Assembly: GCA_016214845.1 (NCBI GenBank) | Contig: JACRMS010000021.1 | Coordinates: 1 to 64,000, forward strand | Direction: 5' to 3' | Source of the DNA: Nitrospirota bacterium | GTDB taxonomy: Bacteria > Nitrospirota > Thermodesulfovibrionia > UBA6902 | Length of the DNA: 64,000 bases | Shown here: one piece after another, positions 19,646 to 27,771 of the stretch | Layout: each line of letters begins with the position of its first letter | Numbering within the stretch: position 1 is the stretch's first letter | Translations under genes and position numbers: made by a program | Notes under the pieces: model-generated | Seen by the model: the letters and a program-made list of their open reading frames with translations, nothing else | Told to the model about the DNA's origin: nothing | Databases searched by the model: none

Positions 19646-19797
19646 ATTATTGCTCTTGGGGTAATTCAGGAGGGAATTCCATAAACGTCAGGCCGTTCTA
19701 AAATCTTTTAGTAACCACAAATACAGCTTTTTGTCTTATAAGCAAAAAAGATCGCATATGCAATAAACTTACAAAAACTCTCTAATCACAAGGTATT

Positions 19798-21429
19798 CTA
19801 CTCGTTAAAGTGTTCATCAATAGGTATTGGAACAGCATTAAAGTTTTCTTGAAGCGCCTTTGAGACAGGATGGTTAATATCTGCGATGACATATAATCTG
19901 TTGCTTCTCCAATCATCATTTTTGAAGTATCTATATTTTCGACAAATTGTTGGATGATCTTTGCAAAAGGCAACGAACCTCTTGTTGATATTTATCGCAT
20001 TGAAGATAAAAACATCAAAGGGGGCGGAGAAAGAATAATTATAATCTGTTCTTCCGCATACTCCGCCAGCTTCCGGTGTGCAGAAAGTATCTCCATATTT
20101 CGCATTATGAATGTCCATGAGCCCAAACAAATCTCTTACATAAACATGAACACCGGCATAATAAGGCATTATACCGGCCCGGTCGGTAAGCAATGTGGTT
20201 TGCACAGGCATATTTCGCAATAGGATGCCGAATTGTTGAAGATATAAGTCTTGTTTGAAGCCGTGTTTCTTTATAAGCTCTATTGGTTTGAGAAAGAAAC
20301 CTATCCACAAGAATATCATTACAGATAAGGTAAATGTCAAAGCAACTTTCTTCCGTATTGAATCCTTCCAATACCTGCACATTAATAAATCCACAGACCA
20401 TCCTACAAAAATGAGCAATAAAGGTAATATGGGTATCAAGTGACGATGAAATAAAAAAATATCACCGCCTGCCCAGATCGAAACAAAAGCATCTGCGGCT
20501 ATGAGAAAGGCAATTAGCCAGAGAAGAGAGTCTTTTTTGTCTTTATTTATAAAAAGCAGAATATATGGAATCCATGCTCCTAAATAAAGGAGAGGAGCTT
20601 CATATTTAAACCCGCTGCTTATTACCCAGATAAAATCCTTCAACGCCTTAGCGTCTCCGGTAAAAAGAAATTTCTTTATAGAATATGTCGCAAATCCCTT
20701 GGCTTGAACTGTTGCCGGTAGAATTTCCTTATAAACAATATACCTGGCAGAAAAAACAAGGACCGTCAGGCCGATAAATATGAGCGTGACCGCAAACAAT
20801 TGTTTAGGAATTTTTTTCTCTTCCAAAAAAACAAAATAAATGAAAATGCCAAGCAGTATGATTGCATAAAGCGGCCCCTCAGCTCTTGTAACATTCAGAA
20901 GGAACAAAGACGGGATGATTATAAAATAATTATTCGTACTCTTGCTCTTATAAAAAGAGATTACCGAAAACAATAATACTAATGAAAACAGTAAAGTATC
21001 CATCCCCGAAACACCATACAAATAAACTCCATAAGACAGAATATACGCTAATAAAAGCACAGTTCTTGTTATGAGGGGTTTGGAGAACGAAACTAATCCA
21101 CAAATATAATTCATCATGAAAAGACATGCAATACCTATGAATAAATTCAGAATGGGAGCCAAGCTGATAAGGTTGAAGGAAAAGAAACTGCCAAGAGCCA
21201 AGATTACCGTCCATAGAAGGCTTGAATATCCCTCAACATATTCACCGATGTTAAATACAGGCCCATAACCATTTGCCCAGTTCTCGGCATATCTGTAAAA
21301 AATATAAGAGTCGTCCAGGTTAATTATTCCCTGTACGCTATATATGAATAAGTAGATAAAAATAAAAAAAGCTACCGAAGGAATTGCATACCAAAAAGAA
21401 TTTATATTTTTTGATTTACTTCCATACAT
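19798..21429 (-). CDS. GT-C glycosyltransferase resembling arabinofuranosyltransferases (AftB-like)
   Basis: A 543-residue membrane protein. The first loop reads INLDDSYIFYRYAENWANG, with D39-D40 (numbered from the ATG at 21429), followed by VEGYSS. This D-D-x-Y...R-Y-A-x-N pattern is seen in AftB-like terminal arabinofuranosyltransferases and related bacterial proteins. The C-terminal soluble part (from about 400) contains LTDRAGIMPYY and RDLFGLMD, again typical of that group. An in-frame TTG lies two codons before the ATG, at 21435. The polyprenyl-phospho-arabinose pathway at 29781-33361 would supply a fitting donor, but arabinose specificity is an inference. Confidence 0.75.
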   Translation of the reverse strand: MYGSKSKNINSFWYAIPSVAFFIFIYLFIYSVQGIINLDDSYIFYRYAENWANGYGPVFNIGEYVEGYSSLLWTVILALGSFFSFNLISLAPILNLFIGIACLFMMNYICGLVSFSKPLITRTVLLLAYILSYGVYLYGVSGMDTLLFSLVLLFSVISFYKSKSTNNYFIIIPSLFLLNVTRAEGPLYAIILLGIFIYFVFLEEKKIPKQLFAVTLIFIGLTVLVFSARYIVYKEILPATVQAKGFATYSIKKFLFTGDAKALKDFIWVISSGFKYEAPLLYLGAWIPYILLFINKDKKDSLLWLIAFLIAADAFVSIWAGGDIFLFHRHLIPILPLLLIFVGWSVDLLMCRYWKDSIRKKVALTFTLSVMIFLWIGFFLKPIELIKKHGFKQDLYLQQFGILLRNMPVQTTLLTDRAGIMPYYAGVHVYVRDLFGLMDIHNAKYGDTFCTPEAGGVCGRTDYNYSFSAPFDVFIFNAININKRFVAFCKDHPTICRKYRYFKNDDWRSNRLYVIADINHPVSKALQENFNAVPIPIDEHFNE

Positions 21430-21547
21430 TATCAATAATTTCCTTTATTAACTCCGTTTCTTTATAGAATCTTATAGAAGCGGCAAAAAATGTTTTTTCA
21501 TATTGATCTTGCTCGATATCTTTAGTTTCTCAAACAAAGTTCGACTG

Positions 21548-23065
21548 TTAATTTATTGAAGCATTGTCCAGTGGCACATAAATATATTCGGGCCTCGTTT
21601 CAGTGCCAGTTACAGGAATAAAAACCTTTTCGTCATCAAAAATACGTTCTCTCTTAACATAATACTTGTCCATATCATATGGGTACCATGGCTCAAATGA
21701 ATCAATAATAATAGCTGAAAATTTTTTTTCTCTCACGGCCTCTTTTATTTCATCAATAAGTCTTGCTTTTATTTGGGAGTGTTTCTTACTCCATGTAGTT
21801 AGAACGTCTCTCATTCCCATCTGATTTGCATAGCTTTTCTTGCCTGCCAAGATAGGAAGATAACCATGAAACGGGCTGTAGACCTCACCGTCTATTTGCG
21901 CCATTTTTTCTATAAACAACTTCCCTGCCTCCAAATCCATTTCTGTGGGGATCTGACTAAAGGGATTATAGATAAGGGAACCGAATTGAAATATGCAAAT
22001 CAAGTAGATTACGGAATGAGCTATATTTAGCTTAACTGAAGATAAGGCCTTGCTGGTTTCAAATAATTGATTCACTCCAAGACCAAACAAAACAGAGACG
22101 GTCGCATAGGCGGGAAACATTACATTAAAATAACCGCCTCCGCGTAAACGGGAATACCATGATGCCAAAAGCATTCCTGTCGCAACCAGGCAGTAAAAGA
22201 TAAAAGTCTTTCTATCTGTTTTTCTGCTCTCGGTCAAAAGGTAAACACTCGCTACAGCTAATGCCGCAAAAAACGGCGATATAATGTCCTTTGTCCAAAA
22301 GCTTGCGAGATATCTCGTGAATATCGGGGTCGTTCTCGGCAGTTCAAAGACATAGAAATTAAACCAGCCATCATACTTGTAATTTAAGAATATGCTGCCT
22401 AACCCGATGAAAACAGCCAGGGTAGTTATAAAATAAACTGCACAGCGTCTATTTGTGAGAAGGACACATAGTGTAACGGGTAAAGAAATGGCAAGCGCTG
22501 TTTGCTTTGTATAAAAAGAAAGCGCCATCAGCACGCCGGATAAAATATACGCGCTTGCCGATTTACCGAACTTGAGAATATACAGAGACGATAAACAAAA
22601 AAACAGGAAAAGTGAATCCGGGCGGCCAATGTCTAACCATGCGCCGCTCAATTTATATGAGGCGGCAAACAGGCATAATGCCAGCAAAGCGGGAAAAGTT
22701 CTCCCTGTCTCACTTTTCACGATCAAATAAATAATGACGAATGATCCGATTGAGGAAAGGAAGGAGACCAGACGAAGCGGCATGAAGCCGATCCCGGTCA
22801 GTTTGGACACAAACGCTGATATATAAAAATAAAGAGGGGTATAGATAGAAGGAACAAACTCCAATGAAGGGCTTACATAGTATTTATATCCATCAACGAT
22901 CCTTTTAACATGATCGACAGAAGCCCCTTCCTGCCACATTAATTCAAATGGATATTGAATTCGGGAAAAAACTAAAAAAAAATAGATAACAACATAGAGA
23001 AGTGCGCCCGCCAGCAGGACGTAGCGTAAAAAATTACTTATCCATTCTGAATACGTTTTTTTCAT
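21548..23065 (-). CDS. GT-C family membrane glycosyltransferase (paralogue of 15177-16706)
   Basis: A 505-residue protein, closely paralogous to 15177-16706. Shared features are WQEGASVDH (44-52) with E46 and D51, the FVPSIYTP segment (70-77), the FNFYVFELPRTTP loop, SWYSR, and the C-terminal TETRPEYIY tail. The pair encloses one SGNH and two other GT-C genes, so the duplication is not simply tandem. It lies 12 bp downstream of the SGNH gene end at 23078 and probably continues the same transcript as the MBOAT module. Confidence 0.82.
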   Translation of the reverse strand: MKKTYSEWISNFLRYVLLAGALLYVVIYFFLVFSRIQYPFELMWQEGASVDHVKRIVDGYKYYVSPSLEFVPSIYTPLYFYISAFVSKLTGIGFMPLRLVSFLSSIGSFVIIYLIVKSETGRTFPALLALCLFAASYKLSGAWLDIGRPDSLFLFFCLSSLYILKFGKSASAYILSGVLMALSFYTKQTALAISLPVTLCVLLTNRRCAVYFITTLAVFIGLGSIFLNYKYDGWFNFYVFELPRTTPIFTRYLASFWTKDIISPFFAALAVASVYLLTESRKTDRKTFIFYCLVATGMLLASWYSRLRGGGYFNVMFPAYATVSVLFGLGVNQLFETSKALSSVKLNIAHSVIYLICIFQFGSLIYNPFSQIPTEMDLEAGKLFIEKMAQIDGEVYSPFHGYLPILAGKKSYANQMGMRDVLTTWSKKHSQIKARLIDEIKEAVREKKFSAIIIDSFEPWYPYDMDKYYVKRERIFDDEKVFIPVTGTETRPEYIYVPLDNASIN

Positions 23066-23077
23066 TCCGCTTCAATA

Positions 23078-24130
23078 CTAATCCTTTTTTAATTCCAATT
23101 CATTTATCTTCTGGGCCAAGAATTCACTTTGAATAAAAGTGCCTTTTCCATTTAAATGGTACGCGTCTAAGTACATCGCACTTTCATTGAGGATATCCTG
23201 AGTATTTACAACATAGAAATCGGGATACTCTTTCTTCAATGAATCTACAAAATTAATATATTGACCGTAATAAGGATATTTATTTACAACTTCGGAAAGA
23301 TATGGCGGCATAGGCTGCATATGATATATGATTTTTATCTTATTACCTGCAGCAAGTTCTAATATCTTTCTGAAATATTTCTCAGAGAAAGGAGACACAG
23401 AAAATTTATTAAGGTCAGTGTATGTTAAGAGATGTCTGAAGCCGTTCAATTCAGCGTCTGGGGGGAAAGATTCATCAGCTCTTTCCGGATAATATCCTTT
23501 ATCCCTGTAAACCTGAGCAATGAAGTCTTGAAGCTGTGTCTTGCTTGGTATTTCGAAGGCTAAGGGATTTTTTATAAATTTCCTGAAACGGCCCTGATGT
23601 TTCAATGACGGCAATATAAATTTTATTCCTTTAGAGATGCCGAATTCGTCAATAAACTTCCCTACATTACCTGTTTTGAAGTCAGCCAAAGCTGTGAGGG
23701 ATGTTATCTCCATATAATGCTTTTTCAGTGAGAAAATATAAAACGGGTCAAACCCGATAATCAGGTATTTCGGTTTTTTCGTATGTGTCTTAAGATAATT
23801 ATCGAGGATCCAGAAAGAGGCCATGACGGACTGTGCCCCGAATGTTGCAAAATTAAAGCAGGAAAGCCCGGTCTTACTCTCTATTATTGTGGGCTTAAAA
23901 CAGACATGACTGTGAGAATCTCCAATAATGAGAACATCAAAATTGAATTCCTTTGATTGCGATATTTCATTCTTTAGTTTAAGCCTTAAGCCCTCAAATG
24001 GCGTTCCAATTCCACCTTCATACTGGGGAGAGTAAAAGTAGTTATCAAAGTAAGCATTGGCGCATTCGAAAATGAATATAAACAAAATGGCGATCACAAA
24101 AGCAGTTGGGTATTTTTTAGAATTGGGCAT
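23078..24130 (-). CDS. Membrane-anchored SGNH/DltD-like protein of the aminoacyl-carrier module
   Basis: A 350-residue protein with an N-terminal anchor (about residues 9-26) and an SGNH-type domain: GDSHSH (70-75) with the nucleophile Ser, and Y-L-D322-A-Y-H325-L-N near the C-terminus. The ATG at 24130 is preferred over a TTG ten codons upstream because TAAGGAG lies 7 nt before it. The start overlaps the stop of the MBOAT gene by 14 bp, so the two are translationally coupled. It would take the DltD or AlgJ position in the module: receiving an acyl or aminoacyl group delivered by the MBOAT and passing it to a glycan. The chemistry is inferred. Confidence 0.75.
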   Translation of the reverse strand: MPNSKKYPTAFVIAILFIFIFECANAYFDNYFYSPQYEGGIGTPFEGLRLKLKNEISQSKEFNFDVLIIGDSHSHVCFKPTIIESKTGLSCFNFATFGAQSVMASFWILDNYLKTHTKKPKYLIIGFDPFYIFSLKKHYMEITSLTALADFKTGNVGKFIDEFGISKGIKFILPSLKHQGRFRKFIKNPLAFEIPSKTQLQDFIAQVYRDKGYYPERADESFPPDAELNGFRHLLTYTDLNKFSVSPFSEKYFRKILELAAGNKIKIIYHMQPMPPYLSEVVNKYPYYGQYINFVDSLKKEYPDFYVVNTQDILNESAMYLDAYHLNGKGTFIQSEFLAQKINELELKKD

Positions 24131-25553
24131 AAATAAACTCCTTACCGCCTTCAACACCAAAAAACAATATCAAATAGACACACACGATATAGAATACCGC
24201 CCTCACTACCGGGTTCCATTTAAATATGATCAGGGAATTGTTCTTAACATATTGCACAATTTCAACGACAATTAAAATAGATGCGAAAGACATGATTACT
24301 AATACCTTATCTAATGCAATATCCGCTATTTTAAAATTAAAGATCAGGCTGTGAAACATATTGTATATCTGAGATGCCGATTGAGACCTGAAGATCAAAA
24401 ACCCGATTACTGTTATATGGAACATAAATATTATTCTCACGACCTTCCAGACGCTTTGAGAAAATTTATTTTTAGGATTTATAAGGGTCCTGAGTTTTGG
24501 CTGAACTAACAGATAATAAATTACCAGCAAAATTCCGTGGTACACTCCGTAAAATATGAAGTTCCAGGCAGCCGCATGCCATAGCCCCAGCAAAGTCATT
24601 GTGGTCACCATGGTCATAGATAACCTCGTTTTTCCTTTCAGTTTTCCCAAACCGGCAAACAACGGAGTATAAAGATAATCCCTTACCCATTTACTTAAAC
24701 TTATATGCCAACGCTGCCAGAAGTCTGCGATATTTTCAGCAAAATAAGGCAGGTTAAAATTGATCATCATATCAAACCCCATGACTTTTCCAAGCCCGAT
24801 TGCTATGCTGGAATAGCCTCCGAAATCACAATAAAGTTGAAATAGATATGCATACACAGCCAGTAAAACTGCAGCGCCATGATATGGTGGATCTGCAGCA
24901 AAAACAGGATCAACGAACTTAGCCAGATTATCAGCAATAAAAAGTTTTTGAAATAATCCCCAGAATATAAGATAGCAGCCTTCATAGAATTTATCCAAGG
25001 TCAATTTTCTTGGAATAAGTATCTGGGGGAGAAATTTATTTGCCGTGTCAATAGGCCCGGATAACAGGGCGGGGAAAAATGACACAAAAAGGGCATAATC
25101 CAGAAAATTCCTAACGGGTCTCATCCGTCCCCAATAGATGTCTATTGTGTAACTCATTGTCTTGAACGTGTAATACGATATCCCCATAGGAAGAACTATA
25201 TTGAAGATATAGGGCTCGAAAGAAAAACCTAAAAGATTGAACAGGACCTGAAGATTATAAGTAAAGAAATTAAAATATTTAAATATCCCTAAAATAGACA
25301 GATTGCTTGCTACGCTGAAAATTAAAAATAGTTTTTTCTTCTTATTGTCATGCGCTTCGTCTATCTTAATTCCGCAAAAATAGTCAAGAATCGTCGATGT
25401 TAAAACTAATGACAAAAATCTCCAGTCCCATGTTGCATAAAATAAGTAGCTTGCCAATAGCAGCATTCTGTTTTGCCACCTATGGTTAAGCAAAAGATAT
25501 AAAACGTAAACTGCCAGAAAAAATCCGGCAAACTGTATGGAATTAAATATCAT
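24117..25553 (-). CDS. MBOAT family acyltransferase of the aminoacyl-carrier module
   Basis: A 478-residue polytopic protein. It begins at the canonical MIFNSIQF position and carries LPMGISYYTF (121-130), WQRWH (279-283) and GLWHAAAW (323-330) with presumed catalytic His326. In sequence it looks like the AlgI group, which shares its fold with DltB. The gene lies 73 bp downstream of the VOC gene, in the same direction as the amino acid:carrier-protein ligase and the carrier protein. This context suggests a Dlt-like role, passing an aminoacyl group from the carrier across the membrane. Plain O-acetylation is the conservative alternative. Confidence 0.9.
   Translation of the reverse strand: MIFNSIQFAGFFLAVYVLYLLLNHRWQNRMLLLASYLFYATWDWRFLSLVLTSTILDYFCGIKIDEAHDNKKKKLFLIFSVASNLSILGIFKYFNFFTYNLQVLFNLLGFSFEPYIFNIVLPMGISYYTFKTMSYTIDIYWGRMRPVRNFLDYALFVSFFPALLSGPIDTANKFLPQILIPRKLTLDKFYEGCYLIFWGLFQKLFIADNLAKFVDPVFAADPPYHGAAVLLAVYAYLFQLYCDFGGYSSIAIGLGKVMGFDMMINFNLPYFAENIADFWQRWHISLSKWVRDYLYTPLFAGLGKLKGKTRLSMTMVTTMTLLGLWHAAAWNFIFYGVYHGILLVIYYLLVQPKLRTLINPKNKFSQSVWKVVRIIFMFHITVIGFLIFRSQSASQIYNMFHSLIFNFKIADIALDKVLVIMSFASILIVVEIVQYVKNNSLIIFKWNPVVRAVFYIVCVYLILFFGVEGGKEFIYAQF
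24138..24144 (-). promoter_or_regulatory. Ribosome binding site fixing the SGNH/DltD-like start
   Basis: TAAGGAG on the minus strand ends 7 bases before the ATG at 24128-24130. It lies inside the last codons of the upstream MBOAT gene. It decides the start of the 350-residue form over the longer TTG-initiated frame. Confidence 0.7.
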
Positions 25554-25626
25554 ATAATTAAACGCTGTAAATTCTTAAACTCTAAACGTGTTTTTTGTAA
25601 GATTCGGAAAGAGGATTCAGTACTAA

Positions 25627-26106
25627 TTATGCCTGCTGACGCATGGGTTCCCTTCGCAGCACTTGAATGAGCTCTACCTGAACCCCGTCAGGATCCACCA
25701 CGTGGGTTATTTGTAATTCCGGGCCTATATGTCTATTCACTACGTTGCTGAATTTCCAAACCGGTGTCCTGAAGCTGACCCCTTCCCTTTCCAGTGCATC
25801 CTTCAATTTTTCAAGATCAGACACCGCGAGGCAGACCTCAACGAGACCGGTTGATATGAAATTCATATGCTCGGCAGGCCTTTCCTTAACTTTTGGATTT
25901 TTCCATTCAAGAAGCTCAATCATATTTCCCACTTCATCCGCAAGCAATACCATTCTTACCCTGACGTCTTTTTCCATGAAAGCCAGGTCCAGATCAGGTC
26001 CTGAGATTATTTCATCCTGAAACAGGCGTAATCCAAGCGCGTCTTTATAGAAGGCTAAAGATCTATTCATATCCTTTACAGTTATCGCAACATGGCTCAG
26101 GCGCAT
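25627..26106 (-). CDS. VOC (glyoxalase/dioxygenase fold) family protein
   Basis: A 159-residue protein with two beta-alpha-beta-beta-beta repeats. The first starts at RLSHVAITV with H5 and ends at MIELLEW with E64. The second begins near GLVEVCLAV, where E90 occupies the usual His position, and ends in VQVELIQVL with E145. H5, E64, E90 and E145 can form a glyoxalase-like metal site. Soluble and cytoplasmic. It is placed between the carrier protein gene and the MBOAT gene, so it may act on the carrier-bound aminoacyl group or on a precursor. VOC function is hard to predict, and no substrate is claimed. Confidence 0.85.
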   Translation of the reverse strand: MRLSHVAITVKDMNRSLAFYKDALGLRLFQDEIISGPDLDLAFMEKDVRVRMVLLADEVGNMIELLEWKNPKVKERPAEHMNFISTGLVEVCLAVSDLEKLKDALEREGVSFRTPVWKFSNVVNRHIGPELQITHVVDPDGVQVELIQVLRREPMRQQA

Positions 26107-26171
26107 AAACTCAGATTCCTTTCTCGTTTCTTGATAAAAGAAAAGTGCCGGAGCGGCAACAGGGCATATTA

Positions 26172-26417
26172 TTAATCATCATTAAACACCACCCCATGCC
26201 GCATTAAGCTCTTTTTCATATCTCCGACATTTCTTACACCGACAATATCTCCTGTAGTAAACCTCACATTAAATTCACTCTCTAAAGCGGTAACTATCAT
26301 CATAGCGTTAAAAGAGTCCCAGGTCTCAACATTATTCGGAGAAGTTTCGTCATTAATCTTGTCTTCATCTATTTGTAATATTTTCGACAAAGTTATTTTT
26401 AATTTTTTATTCGACAT
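26172..26417 (-). CDS. Acyl/aminoacyl carrier protein
   Basis: An 81-residue acidic protein with the four-helix carrier-protein pattern. The motif WDSFNAMMIV places the phosphopantetheine attachment Ser at residue 35. It is encoded 43 bp downstream of the SerRS-like ligase. That arrangement is known for amino acid:carrier-protein ligases, which charge a dedicated carrier instead of tRNA. It would take the DltC place in the module. A phosphopantetheinyl transferase must be supplied from elsewhere in the genome. Confidence 0.88.
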   Translation of the reverse strand: MSNKKLKITLSKILQIDEDKINDETSPNNVETWDSFNAMMIVTALESEFNVRFTTGDIVGVRNVGDMKKSLMRHGVVFNDD

Positions 26418-26460
26418 CTTATGCTTGACTCACTCCTTCTTGTTTCTTACAGTAACAAAT

Positions 26461-27648
26461 TCAAGATGCGTACTTCACAAAATCGGGCCATTTTGCCGGG
26501 TCATCTGACCACCGGGCTACGAATGCAGCCATCCACCGCTCTATGCCCCAGCCCACACACGCAGTCTCCAAAACTCTTTCATTTGTATCGTATATTTCCA
26601 TTGGCTGCGTAAAGTGCTTATCATGGAGATTAAATGATGCCGCCGCAGTAGTATTGCCTTCATCGATCCGCAGGCGCAATTCCAACTTGGCAGTCTGCAT
26701 TACCTGAAATGTCCTTGCAGACGCCGCCGCGCTTGTAAAAAACGGGTCTGTGGCAATTTCTAAACTGGCTGTCATATCCAGTTCATCAACCATTGCCTGC
26801 GTCAACTCAATGCAACTCTTTCGCGCCTCTGCGATAAAGTCACGCTCTCCTATAAAAACGACTTCCCGCATTGAATACTCCCATTGACGCAGCAAGGGTG
26901 AAAACCTGTATCCTTCAAAACGGTAGCATTTCCCTTGGGCGGTTATTATCCTTCCCTCACTAAGACGCTGGTTCTTTAAGCTGCGGTATATATTATGACA
27001 GACCACCGGCTCGAGTATAAAGCCTGTTGCTTCTAAAACATGGCTGTCTTCGGCGGTAGAGAACATTTTCTTTTTTGCTTCATTTGCAAAGTTCCTAATC
27101 CGTTCGTAATGAGGCGGCAGCCTGTATCCAAAAGTCACTAAGTGTGGATGAAGTGCGAAATACCCTGTTTTGGGAATCAGGTCTTGTGACATCTCAATGC
27201 TCGGCAGATGCCAAAATTCCGCATTCATGTCTTTAGCCAGTTTTTCTATACGCTGGCAAAAATACATATACAGTTTTGTTGCGGGACCCTGAAACGCATA
27301 TTGACCGGGGCCCAGTTCAATCGTATGCTTTTCTGTAAAACTCTTAACCGAATCTATTCCATAATACGGCCTGGTTGCTTCATGAGACCAAAAAGGCGGC
27401 ATAGCTTCCACAAACCTGTAGGAATTAACAGACATCGTGACAACATTTGCAACCTGTCTCTCTATGTCCTCGCCAACATTATCAGGCAAGTCATCGTGGA
27501 CTTCAACCTCTATTGCCCCTTCCATGGGGTCTATTTTTGAAACCCCGGTAATTGCAGGGTGACAGAAGGCCATATCCGCCTTAAGACCGTCAATCGCTTG
27601 CTCTGATATGCCACGCAGCACATCAAAACTGAATCTCCTTTTTCCCAT
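26461..27648 (-). CDS. Class II aaRS-like amino acid:[carrier protein] ligase
   Basis: A 395-residue protein resembling the SerRS-derived ligases that adenylate Gly or Ala and load it onto a carrier protein (the Bradyrhizobium bll0957 type). The catalytic half shows C217 (EPVVCHN), a motif-2-like YRFEGYRFSPLLRQWEYSMRE stretch with E262, and C364 in ETACVGWGIERW, which combines a metal-ligand Cys with class II motif 3. C217, E262 and C364 match the Cys/Glu/Cys zinc site of atypical SerRS proteins. There is no anticodon or coiled-coil tRNA-binding arm. The N-terminal 100 residues are an extra domain. A CGGAG site lies 6 nt before the ATG. The adjacent carrier gene strongly supports the call; the amino acid is not determined. 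Confidence 0.88.
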   Translation of the reverse strand: MGKRRFSFDVLRGISEQAIDGLKADMAFCHPAITGVSKIDPMEGAIEVEVHDDLPDNVGEDIERQVANVVTMSVNSYRFVEAMPPFWSHEATRPYYGIDSVKSFTEKHTIELGPGQYAFQGPATKLYMYFCQRIEKLAKDMNAEFWHLPSIEMSQDLIPKTGYFALHPHLVTFGYRLPPHYERIRNFANEAKKKMFSTAEDSHVLEATGFILEPVVCHNIYRSLKNQRLSEGRIITAQGKCYRFEGYRFSPLLRQWEYSMREVVFIGERDFIAEARKSCIELTQAMVDELDMTASLEIATDPFFTSAAASARTFQVMQTAKLELRLRIDEGNTTAAASFNLHDKHFTQPMEIYDTNERVLETACVGWGIERWMAAFVARWSDDPAKWPDFVKYAS

Positions 27649-27771
27649 ATAAACTCCGTTCTATTCTTTCTGTTTTTGATCGCTTATTTTCATTCTAATA
27701 TATCCATTACGGCTGTGAAACTCAGGGCGAAAACCGTGACTTACGTAAATTGAAAGGAAAAAAATATTTAC

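Noticed and set aside
19727-19750. Hairpin CTTTTTG...CAAAAAAG as a terminator
   Set aside because: The stem is almost all A/T and unequal in length, and there is no clear GC stem with a T-run; chance pairing in AT-rich DNA is likely.
26461-27648. True seryl- or other tRNA synthetase
   Set aside because: No tRNA-binding arm is visible, a carrier-protein gene is adjacent, and the Cys/Glu/Cys pattern fits the carrier-protein ligase group.
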